DNA of 64,000 bases from Mesotaenium endlicherianum (GCA_009602735.1 WELA01006070.1:132096-196095); one strand, 5' to 3'. Shown: positions 48,794 to 61,128, counted from the stretch's first letter. A program made the numbers and translations. The notes: generated by a model from the sequence alone, not told the origin.

Positions 48794-49286
48794 TGTACTG
48801 ATGGGAGTTAGAATATATTAATTAGATTTTACTTTGATATTTTTGAAGTAGTATTGCGTGGAATCAAGTGTGAATAGATACTCTAGCAACTTGCTTCATG
48901 TCCTTTGAATCTTCTAAGGCATTTTCGAAGTTAGAGGAAGGACCTAGAAGAACTCCATGTGGCAAAAGTCAAATATGTCATTTTTAGGTCAAAATGACAT
49001 GTGTACATTATTCTAGAAAGAGGTGGCAAGTTTTGGAATGTGTTGGGTGCCAACACATCAACATGCACCTTCCTACAAATTAGTTACGTAGCAGGTATAT
49101 AAACAAGAGCTAGAGCATAGAAAGGCATTCGAGAATCACTCTCGTACTTGCCAAATTCCAAAAACATATTAACTGTGAAGAAGCCATCTCTTTTTCAAGA
49201 AGCTACCACTTGTGTTCAAAGATCCTTGTCTTGAATAGAAAAAGTATTCTATATTACTAACTACTTTATCTATTTGTTTCACTACA
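48794..49286 (+). repeat. 5' LTR of element E (493 bp)
   Basis: TGTACTG to CACTACA, matching 673-1175. TATATAAA at 49096-49103 is the likely TATA box. Confidence 0.85.
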
Positions 49287-49287
49287 A

Positions 49288-49299
49288 TGGTATCGGAGC
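49288..49299 (+). promoter_or_regulatory. Primer-binding site of element E
   Basis: TGGTATCGGAGC, one base after the LTR; the same sequence as in A and C although E is a different family. Confidence 0.85.
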
Positions 49300-49322
49300 T
49301 AGGCACTTTGGTAGCACAAGAA

Positions 49323-51450
49323 GATGGCCGATCCTCAAGACCAACAACAAGCTTTCGAAGGAAGCACTTCATCTCCACGAGACCCTCCTCAAGCGCCGAT
49401 GGGAGAGCCCACTCAATAAAATGTGCAACAACAAGAAGCACCACAAGGAGGAGCACACCCTCCTCCAGCGCCGATGGGAGAGCCTACTCAAGGAAATCTG
49501 CAACAACAAGAAGCACCACAAGGAGGAGCACCGTCAAATCCCGTGGCAGCCGCTATAGCAAAGTTGACCCCACCACAAGGAGTTCCCGCAAATGAGTGGG
49601 CAGCCTTCCTAATGACCGTCCACAACCAAGTGGGCTTGGCCACCTATGAAGCAACCGTGCAAGCGTCAAAAGAAGCTATGGCTGCCATGGTTGCCCCTAT
49701 TGCGAGCAATGCTCGNCCCTATTGCAAGTAACGCTCCAAATCCAGCCACGGCTCAAGCACCTCCACATGAGCCTATGAGAGCAAGGAAACTCATCAAGCC
49801 CGGCAAACCCGACACTTTCAACCCCGGGAAAGGAGCTAAACTGAACTTATGGCTCTACCAAGTGGAGACGAACCTCGCATTCCTTAAAGTACCCCAGGAG
49901 GACTACGTTCCCTTTGCCATTACCTTACTTAGAGGAGCAGCAACATCATGGTGATAAACTATCAAGCGGCTGTATATCAAGCTACGGCACACCCCGTGCC
50001 CGACCAGGCCCGACCATCATATGCAAGATGGGCAGATTTTTGTGAGGCCCTCAAGAAGCAATTCATGCCCATCAATGCGGAGAAGATTGCCCAAGGAAAG
50101 CTCCACCACCTCAAGCAAACGACATCCGTTCAGTATACATCCAGATCTCATGCCCTCACTCTTGAGATCCCAACATGTCTCTCGAGGAGAAAATTGATCG
50201 CTTCATCTTTGGCCTCAAGCCCAAGGTGGCAAAGGAAGTGGAATTACGCGATTTGACGGACTTCTTGTAGATTATTGAAGTGGCGCAAAAGGTGGATACC
50301 TTGGATTTCAAGCATTTACTGCCTTCATCTTCACGAGCATTGACAACGCGGGTGTACGCAATCCCTTCCACATTTGAATCTGGACCCACACCCATAGAAA
50401 TTGGAGTTATTAGAAGGGACCCCGCGGCTGCCCGGAAGAGTGGAAGACTCTTCAATGACACTTATGATGCAAGAAACCAGCAAAGAGTGAAAGCAAGACT
50501 CTCCCCTGCTGCTAAAGAAGCTCTCATGACGGCTGGACTATGCTTTTATTGCAAGGAGAAAGGCCGTTGTGCACTCTCATGCCCCAAAAAGTTGTCAAAA
50601 AATGGACAACGCCGGTAGGCCAGGAGCCTACCACCCCAAGACCCACTCCACAAAACGACAACAAGTCAAGTGAGGTGGAGATCCCCGTTGAAGACGACAT
50701 TCCGACCCCAATGAGTTTAAGAGGTTACCTTGGAGGAGAAAAGGTCCACATCTTGGTGGATAGCGGAGCCCAAGACAACTTCATCGCTGCAGATTTTGCC
50801 ACCAAGCACGGTATTACTATGTGAACTCTTGACCACAACGATGAAATTATGATGCCCGACGGATTCTCCTACACTAGCCCTCCCAAGAAGACGTAGCCCT
50901 TGGCACTCTCTATCAAGTCCTTCAAGGTAGAGTAGTGTTCTCCCCCATGCAATTGGGCAAGTACGACGTCATCCTAGGGACGCCTTGGTTGACCAAGCAC
51001 AACCTCCAAGTTGATTGGAGGGACGGTACCATCAAATTCAAGAATGACATCACTTCAAGAATCTGTATTTTGCGCGCAATCCAGAATATCCAGACCCAAG
51101 ACATCAAGAAGCCGGCACACGAGATACTATTGTCCGCCCACCAACTCAAGAGACTTGTGAGGAAGGGACACGAGCTTCTTTTAGCCTTGATCACGCCAAA
51201 AGACATCAAGAAAGTCATTGAGAGTCAAGAAGGCAGCCCCATTCCTAAGGAGATAGAAGAAGTGTTGGGAGACTACAAAGAAGTATTCTCCCCGAAATTG
51301 CCCAAGGGCCCACCTCCCAAGAGATTCGTAGACCACAAGAGAGAGTTGGAGCCCGGAAGCAAGCCTATCTCTCGGCCTACGTTCAAGATGTCATACACGG
51401 AGCTAGACGAAGTCAAGAAGCAAATCAAGGAGCTACTGGAGCATGACTTC
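49323..51450 (+). pseudogene. gag, protease and RT start of element E; broken
   Basis: gag core: KPGKPDTFNPGKGAKLNLWL (49795 on) and WADFCEALKKQFMPINAEKI. Zinc knuckle region FYCKEKGRCALSC (50540-50580). Protease: ILVDSGAQDNFIA (50750-50790). Linker before RT: RFVDHKRELEPGSKPISRP and VKKQIKELLEH. One isolated N lies at 49716. Fossil with many breaks. Confidence 0.8.
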
Positions 51451-52217
51451 TGTTATGAATCAATTCACTATTTATTAATTAATTGCATATATAAATATAA
51501 CACTAAATAAGTATTATGTCAATAGACTCACATGTGCGAGTTCATCTAAATGAATGTTTGTCGATAGAATGCGAGTTTACTCACTGTGTCGAAAAGTCAG
51601 CAGGATGACTTTTATATTATATTGTAGTTTGCTAACTTTTTGTCGAAAACATCAGCAGGATAACATTTTGAATCAGAGTATTGTTGTGCTGAGATTACCT
51701 GTATGTATGTAGGACATAAGATCAGTACGTTGATACGGAGTAAGCTCGTACAACAATAGTCAGTATACTTGGACCCAGTACGCTGAGGATAGATTTATTC
51801 ATTTAGATAATTATTTATAGATTGGCACATGTGACCGAGGTATATTGAAAGTCGGGAGGTCAATTGAGATTCGGTAAACCGATGTTCTACCAGTGTGGTT
51901 GACTCCTGGGTAGGCGGAGCCGTCGTCAGTCAACTGAACAGTTAGGACTTCAGTCAACCGACCAATTAATATGGTCGTTATACCTAGATCCGTGGGTCCC
52001 AACTTAACGGGTTCCCCACGAATCGGCGCACCTTGCGTCGTGGTCAACCAGGTGGTCACTAGGTACATGAAATGAATCGTCTTACCAAATAGGCGATTAA
52101 CAATTAATAAAGATCTTTATATCAGCAAGTAATCTTATGGTATTTCCGTTAACTAGTTAAACGGCAAAGGACAATACACTAGCAGGGAATAATACTCGTA
52201 AGTCAAATGCGAGTAAA

Positions 52218-53447
52218 CTAAATGCGAGTAAATGCGAGTAATTCTCCTCTGCCTTGTTCTCCTTCCTCATCCTCCTCATCCTCCTCTTCGGAGAGAGTAG
52301 GAGTCTCGTCCACTAAGTCGTCCTGCTCCCTAGTAGACATGGAGTAGTCTACCGACCTCCCTTTCTTAGGGCGCGCTGGAGGTTGCTTGGCCTTCAGCCT
52401 ACTGATATCTATCCGGCCTGCATTCTTTGCCCATTTGACAAAGGCATGCTTTCCCTTAGAGAAGTACTCTCTTCCCCTCCTCCTATGTTCCTTGGTCTCT
52501 GCATTCATATTGCTCAGGCATCCATTCAGCCTGGGGTCCCAAGGGGCAATGTGAGGTGGTAGGATGAGATAGCCGTCTAGGCCATAGTGGAAGTCATCCG
52601 GTTGGGCTCGGTCACACTCCTGCTTCTTATTTGTGACGGTCATCCACCTCCAGTCTGTTGGCTGCTGGTAGTACTGGGGTCCGTGCTCAGCCTTCCTCAG
52701 TTTACACGGGAACCAGTGGGGAGAGAACATCTGCTGTCCTACTTCTTTGGCCAAGTACTCCCAGCTCCTTCTCTCAACTTCATTGTAAGCTGGCAGGAGT
52801 GTGAGGTAGAATACCGTATCCTTAAAGCTATCGGGCCGCATGCTCACCATCCGGATGAGTCTCTGATCTCCCACTATTCCCGGTATGGGGACCGGCTTGT
52901 CCTCTGAATCATCTGCGAGATACCGGGCCTGCTCTGCTGTATAGCCCACCATCTTAGCATAATCTTCGTAAAGGACCACGCCGGTGTGTGTCTCGATGTA
53001 CCTGTCCAGTGCTGTAGCTCCTTCCTTCTGTAGCAGTGTTGTCTGTTCCAGCCTGTTGATCTCCTGGGCTGCCAGCAATGCTTCCTTCAGGTTATCGAAG
53101 TTTTGGCCACCCACCACAGTATACCTGTAAGTGGCCAAGCTCTTCTGTCTGTCCGCTTCAATCTTTTTTCTTTTCTCCTCTTCTGCCGCTGCCGCTTCTT
53201 CTTGCTGTTTCTTCTGTCTCTCCTCCTCAGCCTTCCTGAGGTTTTCCGCTTCCTGATCCTTCTTCCTCTGTGCCTCTTCTGCCGCCTCTTGTTGTTTGCG
53301 GACCCTTTCTTGTTCTCTCCTGGTGAGGGACGTCGCCGCCAGCTCCTTCTGGTATTGCTCCATTGTCCTCCTGGCTTCTTCTGCCTTGCGCTTTCTGTCC
53401 TCCTTTTGTGTGGTGGGCGCCATCCTGCACATGTAACCAGGGCACAA
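52218..53447 (-). CDS. ORF3 of chromovirus C, unrecognised, 3' of pol
   Basis: One open frame of 409 residues on the element's coding strand, about 240 bp after pol. Residues 10-115 are Lys/Glu/Arg/Gln-rich and should form a long coiled coil (KAEEARRTMEQYQKELA). The core (about 118-330) holds TYRYTVVGG, VVLYEDYAKMVGYT, AYNEVERRSWEYLA, PTDWRWMTV and ILPPHIAPWDPRL. Residues about 380-400 are acidic (SEEEDEEDEE). No transmembrane segment, signal peptide or known catalytic motif is visible. The same core appears in A and in the more distant F, so it is part of the family and not a chance frame. Function unknown. Confidence 0.75.
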   Translation of the reverse strand: MCPGYMCRMAPTTQKEDRKRKAEEARRTMEQYQKELAATSLTRREQERVRKQQEAAEEAQRKKDQEAENLRKAEEERQKKQQEEAAAAEEEKRKKIEADRQKSLATYRYTVVGGQNFDNLKEALLAAQEINRLEQTTLLQKEGATALDRYIETHTGVVLYEDYAKMVGYTAEQARYLADDSEDKPVPIPGIVGDQRLIRMVSMRPDSFKDTVFYLTLLPAYNEVERRSWEYLAKEVGQQMFSPHWFPCKLRKAEHGPQYYQQPTDWRWMTVTNKKQECDRAQPDDFHYGLDGYLILPPHIAPWDPRLNGCLSNMNAETKEHRRRGREYFSKGKHAFVKWAKNAGRIDISRLKAKQPPARPKKGRSVDYSMSTREQDDLVDETPTLSEEEDEEDEEGEQGRGELLAFTRI

Positions 53448-53690
53448 GTTAGTAGGATATGGACCTTTGTCATAGGGATTGCAGGAAGTATGTTAGTATT
53501 TAGTATAGTGGCTTCGCTGCTGTTTACCTTACAGGATGATTGCTAAAAGTTGACGTAGTTGCGATGCGCTACACATAAACGTATGAGTGTGTTTTTATCG
53601 CTCTCGCTCACTAACTGTCATATATTTTCCCCTCCAACTTAAATGGAGACAGGACCGCCTGTCACCTTCCCGTGTCAACTGAAATGACAG

Positions 53691-56600
53691 TTATGGAGGG
53701 ACTCCAGCGGCCCGAAGGTGGAACCGTGTCAACGCCCCTTTGGCATTGGTCAAGTGGTCCTTAAACTCCCAAGTGTCCCCAGAGGCATCGTAACCCTTCC
53801 ATCGAATGAGGTATTTCATGACATATTTAGACGATCGACGGACCGAGCGAGCGTCTAAAATCTCATCGACCTCATATTCCTCAGGGTCGCCGTCCCGGAC
53901 AGCGGGGACCGGTCCCGGTTGGACAGGGAACCGACCTGTGAACAGTGTATCACCTTTGATGTACGGTTCCAGGAAGGAGACATTAAAGACCGGGTGCCCC
54001 TTGTATTCAGCTGACATGTTCAGTTTGTAAGCATTCTGACCGACACGACGGACCACCGAATATGGACCGACCCAGACAGGGCCAAGCTTTTTCTTGACCA
54101 CACCAGGGAGGTACAGGTGCTGAGAATGCAGTTTGACTAAATCCCCCTTGGAAAATGTCAGTTCCCGACGGTGTTGATTAGCGTATTTTTGTTGGTTTTC
54201 TTGGGCCGTGTGCAAGTTTCGTTGGACTTCTGACAGGGTGTCAGCAAACTCCTGAGTTAACTGGAGGGAGACCGGGTTGTCAATCCCTTCAGGGTGAGTT
54301 AAAGATTCCCCTAGCACATCTAGAGGAGACTTAGGGACTCTACCCAGGCTGAGTTCAAAAGGAGTTTTGCCCGTTGACGCGTGCACCGCACTGTTGACCG
54401 CAAACTGAATTTGAGGCAACAGGTCATCCCAATTATCTTGTTTTTGGTTAATATATGCTCTCAGCACCTCCTGCAGAACTCGGTTAGTTCTTTCAGTCTG
54501 CCCATCAGTGTGAGGGTGGTTTGTTGTGCTGAGCAACTGTTTGACTCCCTTTAACCCCATTAAAGCTCTCCAAAACTTAGAGGTGAATTTTGAGTCTCTG
54601 TCTGAGATGATATTAGAAGGGAGCCCATGTTGGCATACTACATGGTTGTAAAACAGTCTCGCTGTTTCGAGTGCAGTCACTTTGACAGTTGTGGGGATAA
54701 AAATGACCATTTTTGTCAGTTTATCCACGACTACCAGTATTGAATCATGCCCGTTGGCAGTTCTTGGTAGTGAGACCACCCAGTCCATGGATATAGTTTC
54801 CCAGCGTCCAGCTGGGATGGGCAGCGGTTGCAAGAGACCTCCGGGTGGTGTGTGCCGAGACTTATTTCTCTGACACTGGTCACAGGACTTGACATATTTC
54901 AAGACCTCCCGGGGTAACCCCTCCCAATGATAATGTTTTGCCAGTTTGCCAACAGTTTTGGCCTGCCCCAAATGTCCACCCAGGAGACTGTCATGAGCTT
55001 GACTCAGTAAGAGAGACCTTATTTCCAAATTATTAGGAATGACCAGCTTCAGCCTGCCTGAAGTGGTTTCAGTCACCCAGACCCCTCCCTTGAGCTTATA
55101 CCCGAGTGCGGTAGCACGACACATACCAGTAGTGGGGCTGGGCTCAAATGTTGGGTCAGAAAGGTAGGCTTTCCTAAGTTGTTCAAGGAAGGACTTTTTC
55201 ACCTTTAGTGAAGTGAGTGCACACAGGACTTTATCTACAGCATGCTGACTAAAGTTCCTTTCTTGCAAGTCAGGTCTTCTAGAGAGTGCATCAGCAGGAT
55301 TCAACTTCCCTGGTTTGTAGTCGATCTGGACTTGGAACTGCTCCAGCATCTGGCTCCAGCGGTTCTCCCTCCTCGACAGCTTGGACTTCTTCTGAAAGTG
55401 GGTCAGAGCTAGATGATCTGTAATCACCTTAAAAGCTTTACCATGTAAGTATGCTCTCCACTGTTTGAGTACATGAATGATAGCTAGCAGCTCTTTATCA
55501 TGCACTGAGTAATTAATCTCCGCTGGATTAAATTTCATAGACTCATACAACACAGGATGCCACTCCTGCCGTACCTTACCATCCTTTGTGGTTTTGTCAG
55601 CAGGCTGCAACAAAATAGCACCCATGGCAAAATCAGAGGCATCAGTAACCACCTGCACCGGTTTGCTGGGGTCATACACGGCTAGCACTGGGGCAGAACA
55701 AAGGGCATCTTTAAGGGTCTGGAAGGCAGCCTGCTGCTCTTCCCCCCACACATACCCGATGTCTTTCTTAGTAAGGTCAGTCAGTTTACTGGCCTTTGTG
55801 GAATAATTCTCAATAAATCTCCTATAGTAGTTAGCCAACCCGAGGAAGGATCTAACTTCAGAGACAGACTGTGGTACTGGCCAGTCCCTTATGGTCTGGA
55901 CTTTCTTAGGATCCACACTGATGCCCTCTTTACTGACAACGTGGCCTAAGAATTCAATACTTTCCTTAAAGAAATCACACTTGCTCATTTTAGCATACAA
56001 GTGATTTTTCCGCAGAGTGTCCAGCACTTTCTTTAAGTGTTCAGTGTGCTGAGCTTCATCTTTAGAGAAAATTAAAATATCATCCAGGAAAACTTGCACA
56101 AACTTATCCAAATAAGGTCTGAAAATGTCATTCATAGCACCCATAAAGGTAGCAGGAGCATTAGTCAGTCCAAATGGCATCACGTTGAACTCATAGTGTC
56201 CATAACGTGTGCGGAAAGCAGTCTTGTGTTCATCCCCCTCAGCAATTCTGATTTGATGATAACCACTCTTGAGATCTATCTTACTGAACACCTTAGCGCC
56301 AGACAGGGTATCAAGCAAGTCCTCGATTCTGGGTAAAGCATACTTGTTCTTTACTGTAATTCTGTTCAGGGCTCTGTAATCCACACACATCCGCATACTG
56401 CCATCCTTTTTCTTAACAAATAGGATAGGTGCGCCGTACGGTGATTTACTGGGAGAAATGTAACCATTTTCCTCCAGCTCTGCAATCTGTGTTTTCAACT
56501 CCTCACTCTCCAAATAAGACAAGCCATACGTGCGTTGCCAGGGTGGCTGGCTACCAGGTAATAAATCAATCCTATGATCTACTTCCCGCTTAGGGGGTAG

Positions 56601-57407
56601 TCCTGGAGGCATATTAAACACATCCGTGTACTGAGCAACAATGTTTGCAGCAGTAGGGTGTTCCGGAGGGTGTACCTTTTTCTCAACCACTTCTTCAGGT
56701 TGAGGAGGTACCTCTCTTAGCAGCAGACAGAACATTCTGTCTTCCTTCTGGTTCCAGCTTTTGACGAACTCCATTGCATTCAGCAACTTGCATCCTTCTG
56801 GAAGCCTCTTCTTTTCCTTCATTTGCCATCCACACAGGACAAGAGGAAGAGCACTGGTGGGTGCCAAGTCAGTCTGCCCATCACTGGCTCCTCTCACTTT
56901 AACTGTACCTCTGCTCCAACACACTTCAGCTTGATGTCTATTAAGCCAGGACCTGCCTAGCACGAGATCATAAAAGCCAGTGTTGAGTACCTCAAATGTA
57001 AGCGTTTCAGTTAGAACTGCAATGCCAGAACCTAACTGGACCTCAATAGGCTTGGTTATAACTCCTCCCGGGATACTTGAGGCATCTCCAAGGAATATTT
57101 TTCTATTCCCTTGGGTGACAGTAGGCAGCCTTAGCCGCTTAACTAAGTCCTTGTGGATAAAAGTATGTGACGCCCCTCCGTCAACAAATGCCCTCACCTT
57201 CCTACCTGCAATCATGCAATGCAGTAGGATAGGGGGGACTGTCTTTTCCTGACTTTCGCATTGTTCTCCTGACGTAGCAAAGAAATGTTGGACATCAGGT
57301 GGAACAAGAGCATCCAGAGTGTGCACTCTCTGGACGTCTATATTGCTGATGGTCTCCTTTATCTGGTTGTCAGGCATGCATAGTGAATCCAGTTCAGCAG
57401 GACCCAT
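53691..57407 (-). CDS. pol of chromovirus C: protease, RT, RNase H, integrase, chromodomain; 1238 residues
   Basis: Domains in order: protease (about 65-165; [15 protein letters not shown]), RT (about 290-480; [29 protein letters not shown]), RNase H (about 555-690; [11 protein letters not shown]), integrase zinc-binding region (about 800-850; CDQC) and core ([32 protein letters not shown]), then the GPYSVV-type region and a chromodomain (about 1180-1235; [16 protein letters not shown]). Chromodomains in this clade direct integration to marked chromatin. gag and pol are separate frames with a gap of about 70 bp between the pol frame start and the gag end, so pol expression needs recoding or a processed product, as in other Ty3 elements. 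The usual family length is about 1200-1500 residues. Confidence 0.92.
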   Translation of the reverse strand: MGPAELDSLCMPDNQIKETISNIDVQRVHTLDALVPPDVQHFFATSGEQCESQEKTVPPILLHCMIAGRKVRAFVDGGASHTFIHKDLVKRLRLPTVTQGNRKIFLGDASSIPGGVITKPIEVQLGSGIAVLTETLTFEVLNTGFYDLVLGRSWLNRHQAEVCWSRGTVKVRGASDGQTDLAPTSALPLVLCGWQMKEKKRLPEGCKLLNAMEFVKSWNQKEDRMFCLLLREVPPQPEEVVEKKVHPPEHPTAANIVAQYTDVFNMPPGLPPKREVDHRIDLLPGSQPPWQRTYGLSYLESEELKTQIAELEENGYISPSKSPYGAPILFVKKKDGSMRMCVDYRALNRITVKNKYALPRIEDLLDTLSGAKVFSKIDLKSGYHQIRIAEGDEHKTAFRTRYGHYEFNVMPFGLTNAPATFMGAMNDIFRPYLDKFVQVFLDDILIFSKDEAQHTEHLKKVLDTLRKNHLYAKMSKCDFFKESIEFLGHVVSKEGISVDPKKVQTIRDWPVPQSVSEVRSFLGLANYYRRFIENYSTKASKLTDLTKKDIGYVWGEEQQAAFQTLKDALCSAPVLAVYDPSKPVQVVTDASDFAMGAILLQPADKTTKDGKVRQEWHPVLYESMKFNPAEINYSVHDKELLAIIHVLKQWRAYLHGKAFKVITDHLALTHFQKKSKLSRRENRWSQMLEQFQVQIDYKPGKLNPADALSRRPDLQERNFSQHAVDKVLCALTSLKVKKSFLEQLRKAYLSDPTFEPSPTTGMCRATALGYKLKGGVWVTETTSGRLKLVIPNNLEIRSLLLSQAHDSLLGGHLGQAKTVGKLAKHYHWEGLPREVLKYVKSCDQCQRNKSRHTPPGGLLQPLPIPAGRWETISMDWVVSLPRTANGHDSILVVVDKLTKMVIFIPTTVKVTALETARLFYNHVVCQHGLPSNIISDRDSKFTSKFWRALMGLKGVKQLLSTTNHPHTDGQTERTNRVLQEVLRAYINQKQDNWDDLLPQIQFAVNSAVHASTGKTPFELSLGRVPKSPLDVLGESLTHPEGIDNPVSLQLTQEFADTLSEVQRNLHTAQENQQKYANQHRRELTFSKGDLVKLHSQHLYLPGVVKKKLGPVWVGPYSVVRRVGQNAYKLNMSAEYKGHPVFNVSFLEPYIKGDTLFTGRFPVQPGPVPAVRDGDPEEYEVDEILDARSVRRSSKYVMKYLIRWKGYDASGDTWEFKDHLTNAKGALTRFHLRAAGVPP

Positions 57408-57475
57408 AATACCTGCTACGAGGGCAGCTAGTGACGACTCACTATCTCTAGCATCCTCACAGTCAGTAGACTGGA

Positions 57476-58954
57476 TTACTGACTGTTGCTGTCTTTTAAA
57501 GGCTGGTCTTTTCTCTCGACCTTAGGCAGGTGCTTGACCGGACACTGTTCTCTGTAGTGGCCTTTCTGCTGACAATGGTAGCAAGTAGATTTTGCTGAGG
57601 CTGGTCTCGGCTTAGTCCTACCACCACCCCTTCCATAGCCACCTCGAGAGGGACCACCTCTACCTCTAGACTGAATAGCATTGTACTCATACTCATATTC
57701 ATCACCCTGATTATCCTCAGCCTGGTCTCCTTCAACTGCATTGTAGGAACCGTGGGGCTTTTTGACAATCTTAGACACCAAAGCGTTACTCTGGCGCTTG
57801 TGATTGAACTGCTGCTGATCCCAGGCGTCAGCATCCTGGATCAAGTCAGCCAGTTTCTCATACTTTTTCTCAGCAAAATGACCAGAGACCTCGGATTTCA
57901 AGCCATACCTGAAGTATGCTATCCTATACCGTTCTGGCAAATCAGGCTGCTTCATCATGTTCTCTTGGAACTTTTGAGCAAACTCAGCAACTGAAGTGGT
58001 CTGCTTCAGTGTCAGGGAGATCATCGCATAGATAGCTTTCTCCTGCTGGTTGATGACATCAAACTTCTCATGCAACTTCTCGACAAACTCTACCCACGTA
58101 GGGTCACCGAGTTGCCGAGCCTTACGCTCTTCCTTCCAGTAAAGCCACCAGTCTGCGGCACTGCCTTTCAGTAGCGCACCGGTGTGCCTGACCTTCTCGT
58201 AATCTTGCAGTTCTGGGTAGTTCTCCAGCCACTGCTCAACATCCGCGAGAAACTTGATCAGGTAATATTTTCTGTTTCCCTCAGGATCATAGTCCTGGGG
58301 AGGTTTCGGCTTGGGCTTACTAGGCCCTCGGCCACCACCACTAGTGGTGTGAGACCCCAGTTGGTCTCTGTCCCGGAGTAGGGACATTATGATTCTTTTG
58401 TCCTCCTGCTGGGACTGATACATGGTCGCCATTTGCGACTGCATCTGAACGAACAATGCTCCCAAGTCTACATTTTGGGGTGGTAGATTAGCAAATGCAG
58501 CAGCAGCATTGGCATCTACTCGCTGAGTAGTGTCCTCAACAATCCCTCTTGCTCCTGCAGCAGCAATTCCTGCCGCATTCAGCCGGTCACGTATTTGACC
58601 TAGGGGTACATTGAGTTGTACGGCAGGAGGTGGGTTCAGAACATTGGCCCTTGATGCCATAAGTTCTTCAACAGTGCGCTCGTCAGCTGGCTGTCCTTCC
58701 CTCCTTTGTATATCTTCAGCGGCCTTTGCTACTTGTTCAGCTTCTAGTCTGGCTATCTCCTCCTCAGCTTGCTGAGCTGCGACTGAGGCAATAGCAGCTG
58801 CCTCATCTGCAGCCTCCCTAGCTGCAGTATCCGCTACTGCTTCCGAATAGGTACGGTTTCCCGCTACATGGCTTTCCGCCTGGTTTTCGACATTCTCGTT
58901 ATCCTGGTTCTCCATGTCTCGGGAGTTGCTAGTTTGAGACCTTGTCCTTACCAT
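57476..58954 (-). CDS. gag of chromovirus C, 492 residues
   Basis: Single open frame. Basic start [10 protein letters not shown], an Ala/Glu-rich helix (about residues 50-100, [18 protein letters not shown]), the gag core (about 230-370, with [20 protein letters not shown] and [18 protein letters not shown]), an [15 protein letters not shown] patch (about 430-445) and a CCHC zinc knuckle [14 protein letters not shown] (about 461-474). Such proteins build the particle and bind the element's RNA. The start lies just downstream of the primer-binding site and there is no competing ATG before it. Confidence 0.9.
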   Translation of the reverse strand: MVRTRSQTSNSRDMENQDNENVENQAESHVAGNRTYSEAVADTAAREAADEAAAIASVAAQQAEEEIARLEAEQVAKAAEDIQRREGQPADERTVEELMASRANVLNPPPAVQLNVPLGQIRDRLNAAGIAAAGARGIVEDTTQRVDANAAAAFANLPPQNVDLGALFVQMQSQMATMYQSQQEDKRIIMSLLRDRDQLGSHTTSGGGRGPSKPKPKPPQDYDPEGNRKYYLIKFLADVEQWLENYPELQDYEKVRHTGALLKGSAADWWLYWKEERKARQLGDPTWVEFVEKLHEKFDVINQQEKAIYAMISLTLKQTTSVAEFAQKFQENMMKQPDLPERYRIAYFRYGLKSEVSGHFAEKKYEKLADLIQDADAWDQQQFNHKRQSNALVSKIVKKPHGSYNAVEGDQAEDNQGDEYEYEYNAIQSRGRGGPSRGGYGRGGGRTKPRPASAKSTCYHCQQKGHYREQCPVKHLPKVERKDQPLKDSNSQ

Positions 58955-58975
58955 ACAAAGAAGACTGTGATAACT

Positions 58976-58987
58976 GCTCCGATACCA
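58976..58987 (-). promoter_or_regulatory. Primer-binding site of element C
   Basis: TGGTATCGGAGC on the minus strand, one base from the LTR, identical to A and E. Confidence 0.85.
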
Positions 58988-58988
58988 C

Positions 58989-59707
58989 TGAAATGAATCG
59001 ACTTACCAAATAGGCGATTAACAATTAATAAAGATCTTTATATCAGCAAGTAATCTTTATGGTATTTCCGTTAACTAGTTAAACGGCAAAGGACAATACA
59101 CTAGCAGGGAATAATACTCGTAAGTCAAATGCGAGTAAACTAGCATCAATGATGCAAATCAGTAAACTCATACATAAGCAAGGTTAGAAGACAGTGCGTA
59201 TCAATGGCTTCTCGCCTTGGATTCAGATCTCTCTCAGTAAGCTGTACAAGAGAGTTGGCCTCGTTTCCGAATGCCGAACTCGAGAGCAATGCCTAGCATA
59301 TGTACATGGAATGAGTTTACTGTTCAACGGTCAGTGCGATGGCACCGCCTACCCGGGAGTTAACCACGTTGGTAGGACCTCGGTTAACCAAATCCACCGC
59401 CATCTCCCATCATCCCGAATAGCCATCCATCATGGGGATGTCATCTGGCCATTCATCTAGCAGGTCGTACTTAGATGCATATCAAGGCAGTTCGCTGCTA
59501 CCGAGCACGGAAGTCAGCTGGCTGTCAAAGAATGTGTCAGCAAGCTGACTTAAGTTGACTTCAGCCTGCTGCTTTCGGCCGAGTCATTAAACTGATAATT
59601 ATGTAAAGTCCAGCAGACTGATTATTAACTAAAGTTCAGCAGGCTGAACTTAATTAACTATTAGATTTAAATGAATATTATATCCACTAATATACTGATT
59701 CATTACA
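58989..59707 (-). repeat. 5' LTR of element C (719 bp)
   Basis: TG...CA ends, collinear with 8933-9651 and very similar to it. Confidence 0.9.
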
Positions 59708-59712
59708 GTACA

Positions 59713-60354
59713 TAGCAGGCTGGGATCTCGTGGTCCCTCATTCTGGACAGTAGGCTTTACAGTCGGATTTCTACTTGCAAGTCATGTGTGCACTTTTGGG
59801 TTCGTTCTAATGACCAGCCTTCACCAAAATTGACATGGCTGCTTTGTCTGCCCTTCAAATGGAGCAAACTAGAATATTCTAAAAGGATCTCGTCAAGGTG
59901 CGTCCGTTGCCGTTGAGTTTGCTCAATTTGGAGTAGTATTGACAGAGTTATGCCCTCTGACATTTAGGGGTCACATAGCGGACAGATTCCATAGTTTTGT
60001 TCCTAAGTCAGTGGGATGTGTTTTAGCTACTTTATGGTCATCTCAATGAGAGCGTCTTTGCTATTCAGTCCCCTGATGTTGTGTATGTGCTTATACATGC
60101 TTGTATGCCTGGTAGGCAAGACTCCATGAGTTTCTAAAGGAGAAGCTCTAGTCCTCAAGCTCGCCTCTTTCTTGTGCCTTGTGTTAGTGTGCAACTATGG
60201 CACACTACGGTAAGTGAGTCAAGGGATATAGATGGGTAAACGAAATTCACTATAAGGGCGAAGATTGCTCCCTGATTTTATACGCTTCCACCTATCTCTG
60301 ATCTTATATATTTAAATAAAATATAGTTATCTTGAATAAGCAAGATACATTTCA
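59713..60354 (+). repeat. Right part of insertion D
   Basis: No gene. It contains GTTTGCTCAATTTGGAG at about 59917-59933, which also occurs at 38-54 in the tail of the family E element at the window start. Confidence 0.6.
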
Positions 60355-60359
60355 ACTTC

Positions 60360-61128
60360 ATTCGACCTAGCCCCGGTGCTATTTGTCAAGAAGAAGGAAG
60401 GTACCTTGAGGATGTGTGTGGACTATCGCGCCCTCAACAAGATCACCATCAAGAGTTGATACCCGCTGCCGCGCTTGGATAAGCTCATGGACCGGCTGGT
60501 TGGAGCCAAGTGCTTCACGAAGGTGGACTTGAGAAGCGATTACCACCAGATTTGGATCGATGAACCTGACATAGAGAAGACGACATTCAGGACAGAATTT
60601 GGACATTTTGAGTTCATGGTCCTGCCGTTTGGACTCACCAACGCGCCAGCAACTTTCATGACTATGATGAACACCATATTTCAGCCTATATTTGTGGTGG
60701 TATTCATCAACGACATCCTTATCTACATCAAGGCCCTTGAAGAGCATGCAAGACACTTGAAAGAAGTCCTCGAAGTATTGAAGCAAAACAAGCTATTTGC
60801 AAAAAAGTCAAAGTGCGAGTTTGCCAAACAAGAAGTGGAGTTCCTAGGTCTCCACGTGACTGTTGATGGCATCAAGATGGACCACAAGAAGACCACGGTG
60901 GTGGAGGAATGGCCAACCCCCACTACCAAGAAAGAACTTTAATCATTCTTGGGATTTACCAATTGGTACAGGAGATTCATCCAGAGCTTCTCGCGGATAG
61001 CAGCCCCCTTCACAGATTTACTCAAGAAGGACAAGTCATATGTTTGGACAAAGAAAGAGGAGGAAGCATTCCAACAACTGAAGCAAAGATTGACGACATT
61101 CCGGGTGCTCACTCTCCCAAGTCCAAAC
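60360..61128 (+). pseudogene. RT continuation of element E, right of insertion D; broken
   Basis: [14 protein letters not shown], then [37 protein letters not shown] and FINDILIYIKALEEH identify the RT. FTNWYRRFIQSFSRIAAP and the start of the RNase H linker follow. Ends abruptly at the LTR of F. Confidence 0.85.

Larger units (their letters stand above)
52068..59707 (-). mobile_element. Chromovirus copy C inserted in D; gag and pol look whole
   Basis: Flanked by GTACA (52063-52067 and 59708-59712). Minus-strand order: 5' LTR 58989-59707, primer-binding site 58976-58987, gag 58954-57476, pol 57407-53691, ORF3 from 53447, then the remaining 3' LTR part 52068 to about 52237. gag and pol are each one uninterrupted frame; the 3' side is incomplete. 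It is the youngest-looking coding element in the window and lies deepest in the nest, which agrees with its state. Confidence 0.9.
51451..60354 (+). mobile_element. Solo LTR-like insertion D, itself split by chromovirus C
   Basis: It begins TGTTATGAATC and ends ATACATTTCA, flanked by ACTTC (51446-51450 and 60355-60359). Its own sequence is 51451-52067 and 59713-60354, about 1.26 kb. On the plus strand 51870-51930 resembles the reverse complement of the A/C/F LTR (shared GATGTCCTACCA-like and CCGGGTAGGCGG blocks), so D is a diverged relative in the opposite orientation. No coding sequence of its own is seen. Confidence 0.7.
48794..61128 (+). mobile_element. Ty3/gypsy element E, split by nested insertions; broken
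   Basis: 5' LTR 48794-49286, primer-binding site 49288-49299, gag and zinc knuckle to about 50620, protease near 50755, and the beginning of RT to 51450. Sequence resumes at 60360 with further RT and the start of RNase H, and stops at 61128, where the LTR of element F begins. The two halves are separated by insertion D (51451-60354), flanked by a duplicated ACTTC. The 3' LTR is not in the window. Broken, with many interruptions. The copy at 1-1175 belongs to the same family. Confidence 0.85.
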
